From the NCBI RefSeq assembly GCF_018882405.1, contig NZ_JACVOO010000001.1, forward strand, positions 186,001 through 250,000: a DNA stretch of 64,000 nucleotides, read 5' to 3'. Each line of letters starts with the position of its first letter. Positions within the stretch are counted from its first letter, which is position 1. Below are positions 8,394 to 15,967 of the stretch, in pieces. The stretch is from Polynucleobacter sp. 31A-FELB (GTDB taxonomy: Bacteria; Pseudomonadota; Gammaproteobacteria; Burkholderiales; Burkholderiaceae). A model generated the notes under the pieces. That model was not told the DNA's origin. It did not search any database and saw only the letters and a program-made list of their open reading frames with translations. The position numbers and the translations under genes were made by a program.

Positions 8394-9221
8394 TTACTCC
8401 GGCTTTCCATAGACTAAGGCCGTTTTGGTGCTTCCAATCTCAAGCCAGCTTGATAGTTCAACCTGAAGTTTTTTAAAAAACTTATCTGCTCGCTTATGAG
8501 CCTTTGCCTGACCTCTGTTAGCATCATTAACGCGATATGAAAAAGCAAGCTCGCCAACAATCGGGTCGCCTACACTTTTCATCCAAATCGCTATCTCGCA
8601 ATGTGCCTGAACACCATCGCCAAAAACTAAATTACCAATTGGCAAGCATGCTTCTAAAATTTTATTAGTGCGTCCACCAACAATTCGAAGAGGCTCCTGC
8701 TTGTTGATAGATAGAGTGCTTAAACCAGGAAAGAATTTAATAGCACTAGCAAGAGACCGATCAAATAAACTATCGATAGGCACCGCATCAAGAATAGCGT
8801 TATTCGAATAAATTGATCTTGTTGAGCCCACAGCATCACCCCTCAGAATCTCTTCCTTAAGGCGCAATCTGGATTTAATGCTTTTCTTTGGCGACGGGTC
8901 AAATCGATGGGATTGGGCAAGGTCTTGAGTCCGGCACTTTAGAGTTACCTCACACCAATCATCGACCCAGATGTTTTGTCGCGATTCACGGACGCGCAGA
9001 ATAATATTGTTGCGTCGAAAATCTTCTCCAGGAGTATCGTAAAAATAGATATTACGTAGCCCTGTAGTAGCGTTATCCAGATGAAAAAACTCTACTTTAC
9101 TTTTCTTGCAAAACTGAAGGATCTGATCACTTAAAGCTGTAATCCTGCTTCTTCGATCAAGACCCTGCGGCTTGATGAGAAGCTTAAATTCTCTATTGGT
9201 AATTGCTAGCTTAGATTTCAT
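8394..9221 (-). CDS. CYTH-like (triphosphate tunnel) domain protein
   Basis: 275 residues without signal peptide or membrane segment. The N terminus has REFKLLIK (10-17), a partial match to the ExExK signature of CYTH enzymes. It then has YFYDTPGEDF, ILRVRES (about 74-80), a CEVTLKCR strand (about 88-95) and a later RLRLKEE. Alternating basic and acidic residues on strands like these line the substrate tunnel in CYTH proteins, which hydrolyse inorganic triphosphate, thiamine triphosphate or bind polyphosphate. Its position directly after polyphosphate kinase 2 supports a polyphosphate or triphosphate substrate. Because the first motif lacks one of the two glutamates, activity may differ. A 13-bp hairpin covers its ribosome-binding site. 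Confidence 0.6.
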   Translation of the reverse strand: MKSKLAITNREFKLLIKPQGLDRRSRITALSDQILQFCKKSKVEFFHLDNATTGLRNIYFYDTPGEDFRRNNIILRVRESRQNIWVDDWCEVTLKCRTQDLAQSHRFDPSPKKSIKSRLRLKEEILRGDAVGSTRSIYSNNAILDAVPIDSLFDRSLASAIKFFPGLSTLSINKQEPLRIVGGRTNKILEACLPIGNLVFGDGVQAHCEIAIWMKSVGDPIVGELAFSYRVNDANRGQAKAHKRADKFFKKLQVELSSWLEIGSTKTALVYGKPE

Positions 9222-9224
9222 TCG

Positions 9225-9254
9225 GTTAACCCCTCATATTGATGAGAGGTTAAC
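9225..9254 (-). promoter_or_regulatory. Hairpin sequestering the ribosome-binding site of the CYTH-like gene
   Basis: GTTAACC...GGTTAAC arms form a 13-bp stem with a 4-base loop. In the minus-strand RNA the single imperfect position becomes a G-U pair, so the stem is complete; on the plus strand it would be a C-A mismatch. The 3' arm contains GAGGGG, the Shine-Dalgarno candidate, and the stem ends 3 bases before the ATG at 9221. There is no U-run, so it is not a classical terminator. It may uncouple CYTH translation from ppk2 or mark an RNA-processing site. Confidence 0.55.
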
Positions 9255-9269
9255 ACTATCTAAGCAAGA

Positions 9270-10175
9270 TCAGTAGATCTCAGGGACGTACATATCCTTA
9301 GGAACTGGACCCCTCAAGTAGTCTGGATTATGGACACGTGCCGGCAGAGTGATTTCCGGATGATCAATCTCTTTGTAAGGAATCTGATCAAGTAGATGAG
9401 AGATGCAGTTTAAGCGCGCCTTCTTTTTATCATTTGCAGCAACCACCCACCACGGCGCCTCAGGGATATTGGTGCGATCTAGCATGGTCTCTTTTGCCTT
9501 TGTATAAGCTTCCCAGTGACGACGTGCGTCGAGATCCATTGGGCTTAACTTCCACTGCTTCAAGGGATCATGGATACGCATCATGAAGCGGTTGTACTGC
9601 TCATCATCTGAAATTGAGAACCAGTATTTAATTAATATGATCCCAGAGCGAATGATCATGCGCTCAAACTCGGGAACCGTACGTAAGAACTCTTCGTACT
9701 CATCATCGGTACAGAATCCCATGACCTTCTCAACACCAGCTCGGTTATACCAGCTACGGTCAAAGAGAACGATTTCACCGCCTGCGGGTAAATTGGATAC
9801 ATAACGCTGAAAATACCACTGGGTCTTTTCACGTTCGCTAGGTGCGGTCAGCGCGACTACTTTACAAACACGGGGATTGAGTCGCTGGGTAATACGTTTG
9901 ATAGCCCCGCCCTTACCCGCAGAGTCGCGGCCTTCAAACAAGACGGCCACCTTGAGTTTATTTTCAACAACCCAATCTTGGAGCTTTACTAATTCACCTT
10001 GAAGACGAAATAGCTCCTTAAAGTAAACGTTTCGCGGAATAATGGAGCTACTGCCACCGTCCTGCGACAGGCGATCATCATCGAGCTCCATTTCGAGCTC
10101 TTCATCCATGCTATCCAAGATTTCTTCTTGTGCACGCTGATACCACTCAGCCATCTCTTTGTGTTTTGATGTCAT
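9270..10175 (-). CDS. ppk2: Polyphosphate kinase 2
   Basis: 301 residues. An acidic N-terminal extension (18-40) precedes the PPK2 fold: Walker A FEGRDSAGKGG (80-90), lid region TAPSEREKTQWYFQRY (110-125) and Walker B VLFDRSWYNR (136-145). WKLSPMD and a C-terminal WWVVAANDKK follow. PPK2 enzymes transfer phosphate between polyphosphate and nucleotides, often favouring GDP/ADP phosphorylation from polyphosphate. Single-domain length and sequence suit class I. GAGGA lies 5 bases before the ATG. A PhoB-box-like site with a correctly placed -10 hexamer lies upstream at 10199-10232, so induction on phosphate shortage is likely. First gene of ppk2-CYTH-chrA-chrA. Confidence 0.95.
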   Translation of the reverse strand: MTSKHKEMAEWYQRAQEEILDSMDEELEMELDDDRLSQDGGSSSIIPRNVYFKELFRLQGELVKLQDWVVENKLKVAVLFEGRDSAGKGGAIKRITQRLNPRVCKVVALTAPSEREKTQWYFQRYVSNLPAGGEIVLFDRSWYNRAGVEKVMGFCTDDEYEEFLRTVPEFERMIIRSGIILIKYWFSISDDEQYNRFMMRIHDPLKQWKLSPMDLDARRHWEAYTKAKETMLDRTNIPEAPWWVVAANDKKKARLNCISHLLDQIPYKEIDHPEITLPARVHNPDYLRGPVPKDMYVPEIY

Positions 10176-10198
10176 TTTTTCCTCAAACCGATACTAGC

Positions 10199-10232
10199 TT
10201 TGTATCCCAAGGATATGACACTTTTATTACAA
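10199..10232 (-). promoter_or_regulatory. PhoB box and -10 of ppk2
   Basis: On the minus strand TTGTAAT-AAAA-GTGTCAT (10232 to 10215) matches two CTGTCAT-like units spaced by 4 bases, with 5 of 7 and 6 of 7 matches. Exactly 10 bases later TACAAA (10204-10199) sits at the -10 position, as in PhoB-activated promoters where the box replaces the -35. The start codon is 24 bases further on. Confidence 0.65.
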
Positions 10233-10238
10233 ATGCAG

Positions 10239-11015
10239 CTAAATGGTCTTTGCAATCAGCTCCTGAGCATGGGCTGCTAGCTGCTTCCTATCAAAGGATG
10301 ACTCTAAGTCATGCTCGTAAGGTGGCAAAACTGTCAAAGTAGCCTGCAAATCACGCGCACTCAGAATGTTGGCCATCGACTCCAACAAGCCCATATCACC
10401 AACAAAGGCCGGGGCTTCACTTCGCTCTCCAGTGGACTTGGAAATATATTGGATCGCCAGAGGAAAAACTGGGGCCCGCGAAACAATTGCCGCCTCAAAT
10501 AAATTGGGCCTGAATGGCAAAACACACTCTCCAACAGTAGAGGTGCCCTCAGGAAAGATGCAAATCGATTCGGTTTGCAAAACCTTGGCCATCTGACTAA
10601 CCACCTGTCTTGCATGGCGAGAGCTATCCCGGCGAATAAATACAGTGCCAAGTTGTTTAGCCATCCACCCAAATACTGGCCACCCCTCTACTTCCGACTT
10701 AGCCACAAACCTAATGGGCTTGAACGCATTGATGACATGAATATCTATCCATGAAATATGGTTGGATGCCATTAGATAAGGAGAATCCATTAATAACTGA
10801 TCTCCCTGAATGGATAGATGGATATTAAATATTTTTAAGAGACGCTTTGACCATAGTTGAATTTTTTGATCTTTCTGAGGCCTCTTGAGAAATGGAAAGA
10901 CAAAAGAGAGAGTGCAAACCCCGCTAAGAACGTGTGCCCCTATTTGGAACCAAAGACATAGCCTCAAGAATTTAGAGGTCTGTTGCAAATTTATGGTCGG
11001 TGGTAATTTATTCAT
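10239..11015 (-). CDS. 1-acylglycerol-3-phosphate acyltransferase (PlsC) family, candidate OlsA
   Basis: 258 residues. N-terminal hydrophobic segment (about 22-42), then the PlsC motifs NHISWID (85-91, catalytic H86 and D91) and FPEGTST (154-160). Family enzymes acylate lysophosphatidate; OlsA members acylate lyso-ornithine lipid instead. It is divergent from the plcP-agt-dgkA-olsB block and shares the 85-base gap holding a triple PhoB-box-like array. With an OlsB-like gene 2.4 kb away, an OlsA role is attractive. Sequence motifs alone cannot separate PlsC from OlsA, so no symbol is assigned. Confidence 0.85.
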   Translation of the reverse strand: MNKLPPTINLQQTSKFLRLCLWFQIGAHVLSGVCTLSFVFPFLKRPQKDQKIQLWSKRLLKIFNIHLSIQGDQLLMDSPYLMASNHISWIDIHVINAFKPIRFVAKSEVEGWPVFGWMAKQLGTVFIRRDSSRHARQVVSQMAKVLQTESICIFPEGTSTVGECVLPFRPNLFEAAIVSRAPVFPLAIQYISKSTGERSEAPAFVGDMGLLESMANILSARDLQATLTVLPPYEHDLESSFDRKQLAAHAQELIAKTI

Positions 11016-11036
11016 ATAGAAACAACAATATAAATC

Positions 11037-11065
11037 AAGTCATCAAACTGACTTAAAAGTGTCAT
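11037..11065 (+). promoter_or_regulatory. Triple-unit PhoB box upstream of plcP-agt-dgkA
   Basis: Three 7-mers in 11-base register: AAGTCAT (11037-11043), CTGACTT (11048-11054) and GTGTCAT (11059-11065), separated by CAAA and AAAA. They match CTGTCAT at 5, 5 and 6 of 7 positions. An AT-rich -10 candidate lies at about 11072-11081 and the ATG at 11101. The site is within the shared gap with the divergent acyltransferase gene. Confidence 0.65.
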
Positions 11066-11100
11066 GATGCATACATATTGAGTAGGCTTAATGCTTAATC

Positions 11101-11910
11101 ATGATGCATTACAGAGCTATCTGGATTTCAGATGTACACCTAGGAACATCAGGGTGTCAGGCAAACTACCTCCTCGATTTTCTAAAACACAATGAGGCAG
11201 ATAAATTTTATCTGGTCGGGGACATTATCGACGGCTGGCGCCTTAAGCAATCATTTTACTGGCCTCAAGCCCACAATGACGTAGTCCAAAAGTTACTACG
11301 AAAAGCCCGAAAAGGTGCCGAGGTCATTTACATCCCTGGTAATCATGACGAAGCTGCACGTCAATACTTCGGCATGTCTTTTGGCGATATTAAAGTTCAA
11401 GAAGAGGTTATTCATACAACGCTAGATGGTAGAAAACTCTGGGTTACCCATGGTGATCTGTTCGATGGTGTGATGCAATACGCAAAGTGGCTAGCTTATG
11501 TAGGCGACTCTCTCTACTCCTTTATTTTATATATCAACCGCTATTTCAATATGCTGCGGGTCAAAATGGGCCTGCAGTATTGGTCTCTTTCGCAATACTT
11601 AAAACATCAAGTTAAAAACGCAGTAAGTTACATAGCCGATTTCGAACACATCATGGCCAGAGAAGCGCGTTTACGCGATTGTGATGGCGTGGTATGTGGT
11701 CATATCCACAAAGCTGAAATTCGTGAGATCGATGGACTCCTTTACTGCAACGATGGCGACTGGGTTGAAAGCCTTTCTGCGCTTGTTGAAACCACATCCG
11801 GTGAACTCAAAATTATTTACTGGACCTACATCAAGGGCGACCCAGTTGTAGCCCCCGAAATTACTCTCCAACCCGTTGTTGAATCTCTCATTAAAGAGGC
11901 CGCTTTATGA
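11101..11910 (+). CDS. plcP: PlcP-like phospholipase C (calcineurin-type metallophosphoesterase)
   Basis: 269 residues. Metallophosphoesterase motifs are in order: SDVHLG (10-15, D11/H13), GDIIDG (40-45), GNHDE (80-84), THGD (116-119) and GHIHKAE (200-206), all metal ligands of this fold. The stretch GWRLKQSFYWPQAHNDVVQK is typical of the PlcP group, which is often misnamed UDP-2,3-diacylglucosamine hydrolase. PlcP cleaves phospholipid head groups in phosphate-starved bacteria, leaving diacylglycerol. It overlaps the GT4 glycosyltransferase by 4 bases, the known plcP-agt pairing, and has a PhoB-box-like array upstream. An LpxH-type function is the alternative but fits the context less well. 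Confidence 0.8.
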   Translation: MMHYRAIWISDVHLGTSGCQANYLLDFLKHNEADKFYLVGDIIDGWRLKQSFYWPQAHNDVVQKLLRKARKGAEVIYIPGNHDEAARQYFGMSFGDIKVQEEVIHTTLDGRKLWVTHGDLFDGVMQYAKWLAYVGDSLYSFILYINRYFNMLRVKMGLQYWSLSQYLKHQVKNAVSYIADFEHIMAREARLRDCDGVVCGHIHKAEIREIDGLLYCNDGDWVESLSALVETTSGELKIIYWTYIKGDPVVAPEITLQPVVESLIKEAAL

Positions 11911-12935
11911 AAATTATGATCATTACAGACGCATGGGATCCACAAGTAAATGGAGTGGTGCGAACACTAAAACAAACTCGTGCTGAATTAATTGCAATGG
12001 GTCATGAGGTTGAGATGATCACCCCAAATGGATTCAAATCAATTCCCTGCCCTACTTACCCAGATATTGCCCTCTCCCTATTTCCAGGAAAGGAAGTAGC
12101 TCGACGCATTAAAGAATTCGCTCCAGATGCAATGCATATTGCAACGGAAGGTCCCCTAGGTTTATCAGCACGCTCCTATGCAGTGAAGAATAGACTCCCA
12201 TTCTCAACCGCCTACCACACTCGCTTCCCTGAATACGTCAAGGCCCGCACAGGCATCCCGCTCGGCATCACCTATGCCTTTATCCGCTGGTTCCACGGTC
12301 CATCTATGGCAGTAATGGCGCCAACGATTGTGGTGAAGGATGACCTAGAGAAATATGGCCTATCGAATGTTGTACTGTGGTCACGTGGCGTAGATTTGGA
12401 CATCTTCAAAATGCAAGACTCCAAGGCGCTCAATACAGCACACCCCATTTTTCTCTACGTTGGTCGAGTTGCAGTTGAAAAGAATATCAACGCCTTCCTA
12501 GAGATCGATCTTCCGGGCTCCAAATGGGTTGTCGGCGATGGTCCTGCCATGGCCGGCATCAAGGAACAGTATCCTGACATTAATTATCTTGGCGTCTTGC
12601 AACAACACGAATTAGCCAAGGTTTATGCGGCAGCTGATGTATTTGTATTTCCAAGTAAGACCGATACCTTTGGCTTGGTTTTACTCGAAGCGATGGCCTG
12701 CGGCACGCCAGTGGCCGCCTACCCAGTAACTGGTCCAATTGATGTCCTAGGAAGCTCGCCAGCTGGTGCAATGCATGAAGATCTCCGGGAAGCCTGCCTT
12801 CAGGCCTTGAAAATTCCTCGCGAAGTCGCTAGAGCGCATGCCGAGAAGTTCTCCTGGCGCGCAGCATCCGAGCAGTTCGCAAATCACCTTAAGCCAGTAC
12901 CGTCAACAGAAGTTCACATTACAGCATTAGCCTAA
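11907..12935 (+). CDS. agt: GT4 glycosyltransferase, probable diacylglycerol glycosyltransferase (Agt-type)
   Basis: 342 residues. Rossmann-like N-terminal half begins MKIMIITDAWDPQVNGVVRT. The C-terminal half has the sugar-nucleotide-binding pattern FVFPSKTDTFGLVLLEAMAC (EX7E region, about 245-265) and GTPVAAY. HTRFPEY near residue 105 is typical of this group. Translational coupling to plcP (ATGA overlap) points to the enzyme that adds a sugar to the diacylglycerol made by PlcP, giving phosphate-free glycolipids that replace phospholipids. Sugar donor (UDP-glucose, UDP-galactose or UDP-glucuronate) cannot be read from the sequence. A mannosyltransferase role is the main alternative. Confidence 0.75.
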   Translation: MKIMIITDAWDPQVNGVVRTLKQTRAELIAMGHEVEMITPNGFKSIPCPTYPDIALSLFPGKEVARRIKEFAPDAMHIATEGPLGLSARSYAVKNRLPFSTAYHTRFPEYVKARTGIPLGITYAFIRWFHGPSMAVMAPTIVVKDDLEKYGLSNVVLWSRGVDLDIFKMQDSKALNTAHPIFLYVGRVAVEKNINAFLEIDLPGSKWVVGDGPAMAGIKEQYPDINYLGVLQQHELAKVYAAADVFVFPSKTDTFGLVLLEAMACGTPVAAYPVTGPIDVLGSSPAGAMHEDLREACLQALKIPREVARAHAEKFSWRAASEQFANHLKPVPSTEVHITALA

Positions 12936-12943
12936 GGTTTACT

Positions 12944-13345
12944 TTGACTACACCTTACAACATTAATCAAAATCCACACAAAGGAAATCGAGGGTTCGCT
13001 CGAGCCTGGTATGCAGCAAAAAATTCGTGGTGTGGATTTGTATACGCATTCAAAGAAGAGAGTGCATTTAGACAAGAATTGACTTTACTAGCTGTACTCT
13101 CTCCTATTGCATTTTTCTTGCCCATTAGCCCTCTTGAGAAATGCGCCCTCATCTCTTCACTAATTATGGTTTTGGTAGTTGAACTACTCAATTCCAGCGT
13201 TGAAGCAGCAATTGATCGGATCTCATTTGATCATCATGATCTCTCCAAAAGAGCTAAAGATTTTGGGTCAGCCGCTGTCATGCTCTCCCTTCTCATTGCA
13301 ACTGCATTCTGGGCAACGATTTGCATACCGCTTGTCATCAATTAG
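12944..13345 (+). CDS. dgkA: Diacylglycerol kinase (DgkA)
   Basis: 133 residues from a TTG start at 12944, supported by AAGG 7 bases upstream; no ATG is available before the conserved region. Three membrane helices and the family motif VELLNSSVEAAIDR (79-92, with E80, N83, E87) are present, then SKRAKDFGSAAV (101-112). DgkA phosphorylates diacylglycerol to phosphatidate in the inner membrane. Lying 8 bases after agt, it is co-transcribed with plcP and agt and would compete for or recycle the diacylglycerol released by PlcP. A PhoB-box-like site for the next gene overlaps its stop codon. Slightly longer than the usual 120 residues because of the N terminus. Confidence 0.9.
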   Translation: MTTPYNINQNPHKGNRGFARAWYAAKNSWCGFVYAFKEESAFRQELTLLAVLSPIAFFLPISPLEKCALISSLIMVLVVELLNSSVEAAIDRISFDHHDLSKRAKDFGSAAVMLSLLIATAFWATICIPLVIN

Positions 13346-13365
13346 TCATGCAGTGCACTTACGAT
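13332..13365 (+). promoter_or_regulatory. PhoB box and -10 of the olsB-like gene
   Basis: TTGTCAT-CAAT-TAGTCAT (13332-13349) gives two CTGTCAT-like units (6 and 5 of 7) spaced by 4 bases. TACGAT follows exactly 10 bases later (13360-13365). The box overlaps the dgkA stop codon TAG (13343-13345), so the next gene has its own start inside the operon. Confidence 0.6.
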
Positions 13366-13390
13366 CTCAAGATACACATTAAGGAAAACT

Positions 13391-14329
13391 ATGTCTGATA
13401 TTCCAAACCCATTAGGCGCATTCGATATCTTCAATTCCCGTTTTGAAGGTAAACCAAGAAAATTAAAAAAACATAAAGCCGAAGCGCTTAAGAAGTTATT
13501 TTCCAAAAAGATTGCTAAAAAGCTATTTGGCAAAAAATTTGCCTTGCGTACTCGCGCTGAATTAACAGCGATAGAGCCTGTTCAAGTCGATAAGGCAATT
13601 TCAAAACCTAAACGCCCTGCCTTTCAAATCACCTGGGCAAGTAATCCAAGTGAAATTAAAGAAGCTCAGCGCTTGCGCTACAAGGTATTTGCAGACGAGA
13701 TGGGCGCAAACCTACCGGCCAATTCTGAGGGTCTCGATGTTGATGAGTTTGATGCCTATTGCGATCATCTCCTAATTCGCGATCAAGAGTCACTCAAGGT
13801 AGTAGGAACCTATCGCGTTCTCCCACCACATAAGGCTATGGAGATTGGTCGCCTGTACTCTGATTCTGAGTTTGATTTATCACGCTTAAATCACTTACGC
13901 CCAAAGATGGTTGAGCTTGGCAGATCTTGTGTACATGCCGATTACCGCTCTGGAGCAGTCATTATGGCTCTTTGGAGTGGTTTGGCACAGTATATGCAAA
14001 AGCATAATTATGAAATCATGTTGGGTTGTGCGAGCATCCCAATGGCTGATGGCGGTCACTTCGCAGCAAGCCTCTATAACTCTCTGAGCAATGAGCAAAT
14101 GGCGCCAGTAGAAAATCATGCATTCCCTCGCCTACCCTTACCACTGGACCGACTAAACGGCGGTCTAGAAGTGGAGCCGCCACCTTTGATTAAGGGCTAC
14201 CTCAAATTAGGCGCCAAGATTTGTAGCGCACCCGCTTGGGATCCAGACTTTAATACTGCAGACGTTTTGACAATGCTGCGTCTTTCAGAAATTAATCCAC
14301 GTTACGCGAAGCATTTCTTGGGCCTGTGA
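13391..14329 (+). CDS. olsB: OlsB-like ornithine N-acyltransferase (GNAT fold)
   Basis: 312 residues with AAGGAAAA before the ATG. A Lys-rich N-terminal extension (about 20-55) precedes the acyltransferase domain (about 78-300). The domain has QRLRYKVFADEMG, LGRSCVHADYRSG and MLGCASIPMADGGH, the pattern of OlsB/hemolysin-type acyltransferases. OlsB attaches 3-hydroxyacyl chains from acyl carrier protein to ornithine, the first step of ornithine lipid synthesis; OlsA completes it. The PhoB-box-like promoter and the neighbouring plcP-agt-dgkA genes fit replacement of phospholipids on phosphate starvation. The basic extension could bind anionic membrane. Acceptor specificity is inferred. Confidence 0.75.
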   Translation: MSDIPNPLGAFDIFNSRFEGKPRKLKKHKAEALKKLFSKKIAKKLFGKKFALRTRAELTAIEPVQVDKAISKPKRPAFQITWASNPSEIKEAQRLRYKVFADEMGANLPANSEGLDVDEFDAYCDHLLIRDQESLKVVGTYRVLPPHKAMEIGRLYSDSEFDLSRLNHLRPKMVELGRSCVHADYRSGAVIMALWSGLAQYMQKHNYEIMLGCASIPMADGGHFAASLYNSLSNEQMAPVENHAFPRLPLPLDRLNGGLEVEPPPLIKGYLKLGAKICSAPAWDPDFNTADVLTMLRLSEINPRYAKHFLGL

Positions 14330-14337
14330 GAAAGTTA

Positions 14338-14355
14338 GGGGGTTGAACACCCCCC
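14338..14355. terminator. GC-rich hairpin between convergent olsB and ppx
   Basis: GGGGGT-TGAAC-ACCCCC forms a strong 6-bp stem between the two convergent genes (stops at 14329 and 14362). The downstream T-tracts are weak on both strands, so termination strength is uncertain. Confidence 0.5.
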
Positions 14356-14361
14356 AATCAA

Positions 14362-15927
14362 TTACTTCAAACTTACTTTGTATGGCCGGCCGATACGATC
14401 CCATTCGGCGGCTTCTTTTAGTAGACTAAATTCAGTTAAGGGATGCTCTCTTGCCCAGTCTTTCGAGAGACTAACTAAGTAAGATCCGTCATGCTCAGAC
14501 ACTTTAACTTTAGGCAAATTAACATCACTTCTGCCTCGGCATAGGGCTTGAGCTAACCGCAAGCAAAATAGCATGCGCCAATCTTTGAAGCTGGGGTTAT
14601 TGGCCAACTTTCCTAACTTTCCGGTATGTCCTATTAATAGCGCAGCCAATCTGGCTTGATCGTTCTTAGAAAATCCTGGCATATCTGCATTACCAGCAAT
14701 ATATGCAGAATGCTTGTGATAACCATTATGAGAAATCGAAAGGCCAATTTCGTGAAGGTTGGCAGCCCACTGAAGTAGTGCAATGTTGTCGGATCTACTT
14801 TCAGAGTCAGGCTTTGGTAGTTGAGCCAAAAATTCTGCAGCATGGTGCCCTACTCGCCTTGCCTGATCGCGATCTACAGCATAGCGTTGCATAAATTGCT
14901 CTACCGTCACAAAGCGCATGTCCTCATGTTGCGAGCGCCCTAATAAGTCATACAGGACACCAACACGTAAAGCGGCATCGGTAACCTCCATACTCTCAAT
15001 ACCAAGCTCATCGAAGACGGCAATCATAATCGCCAAACCGCCAGGCCAAACGGCACGTCGATCATCCTTAAGACCAAGTAACTCAACTTGGCTTATGTGC
15101 TCATATTTGAGCAGATGTTTTTTCATGGCCTTGAGGCCATCACGCGTGATTAATCCGCTGGAGCCATTAACACGACCCATAGTCAGACCTTCATCGACAT
15201 GGCAATTAAAATTATTTTCAGCAATCAAATCAGCTAAGGCACGTGCTGTACCAGATGAGCCAATGACCTGCTTCCAACCGCTTTTTAAATAGGCGCCAGA
15301 AATCACCTGAATCTCACGGCGCGCAGCCAACTCGGCCTCTTTAAAGGCATGCGCATCAATATTACCTTTTGGGAAAAAGCGCAAGCTGTGGGAAACGCAA
15401 CCAATGTAAAGACTTTCCATCAGCTTTGGCTCGTATCCCTTGCCAATGATCAACTCAGTCGAGCCACCGCCGATATCAACTACCAAACGATTTCCTTGGA
15501 CCGATGAAACCTCATGGGCTGCCCCAATATAAATCAGTCGAGCCTCCTCTACACCGGCAATCACCTCAATGGGAAAACCTAGAGCCCCTTCAGCATCCCG
15601 GACAAAATTCGCGGCATTTTTGGCCACTCGCAATGTATTGGTAGCAACTGCTCGAACCCTAGAGGGGTCAAAACCCCTAATACGCTCCCCAAAGCGATGA
15701 AGAGCTGAGATGCCCCGCTGATAGGCGTCATTGCCCAATAGCTTGCTATCGGTCAATCCAGCCGCAAGGCGGACAGATTCGCGCAGCGTATCGATTGGAC
15801 GAAGCTGAGTACCAGAAGGCGTCTTAACAACTTGGGCCACCAACATGCGAAAACTATTGGAACCTAAATCGACAGCTGCGACCAAGTCAGAGGATTGTTT
15901 TCCGGAGAAGTCTTTAAAAAGGGCCAA
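14362..15927 (-). CDS. ppx: Exopolyphosphatase (Ppx/GppA family)
   Basis: 521 residues. The ASKHA-fold motif AVDLGSNSFRMLVAQ (18-32), VRAVATNTLR, VDIGGGSTELI (about 145-155) and SSGTARA match Ppx/GppA. A C-terminal HD-like helical region (VGHHAAEF, HEIGLSISHNGYHKH) completes the long form. The enzyme releases phosphate from polyphosphate ends, or hydrolyses pppGpp in GppA members. A PhoB-box-like site and a TAAAAT -10 upstream (15968-16001) favour the polyphosphate role and phosphate control. Convergent with the olsB-like gene. With ppk2 5 kb away, both arms of polyphosphate turnover appear in the same regulon. Confidence 0.92.
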   Translation of the reverse strand: MALFKDFSGKQSSDLVAAVDLGSNSFRMLVAQVVKTPSGTQLRPIDTLRESVRLAAGLTDSKLLGNDAYQRGISALHRFGERIRGFDPSRVRAVATNTLRVAKNAANFVRDAEGALGFPIEVIAGVEEARLIYIGAAHEVSSVQGNRLVVDIGGGSTELIIGKGYEPKLMESLYIGCVSHSLRFFPKGNIDAHAFKEAELAARREIQVISGAYLKSGWKQVIGSSGTARALADLIAENNFNCHVDEGLTMGRVNGSSGLITRDGLKAMKKHLLKYEHISQVELLGLKDDRRAVWPGGLAIMIAVFDELGIESMEVTDAALRVGVLYDLLGRSQHEDMRFVTVEQFMQRYAVDRDQARRVGHHAAEFLAQLPKPDSESRSDNIALLQWAANLHEIGLSISHNGYHKHSAYIAGNADMPGFSKNDQARLAALLIGHTGKLGKLANNPSFKDWRMLFCLRLAQALCRGRSDVNLPKVKVSEHDGSYLVSLSKDWAREHPLTEFSLLKEAAEWDRIGRPYKVSLK

Positions 15928-15967
15928 AATATTCCCAATAACTAAGCTAATTTATTTGAATATGTCT

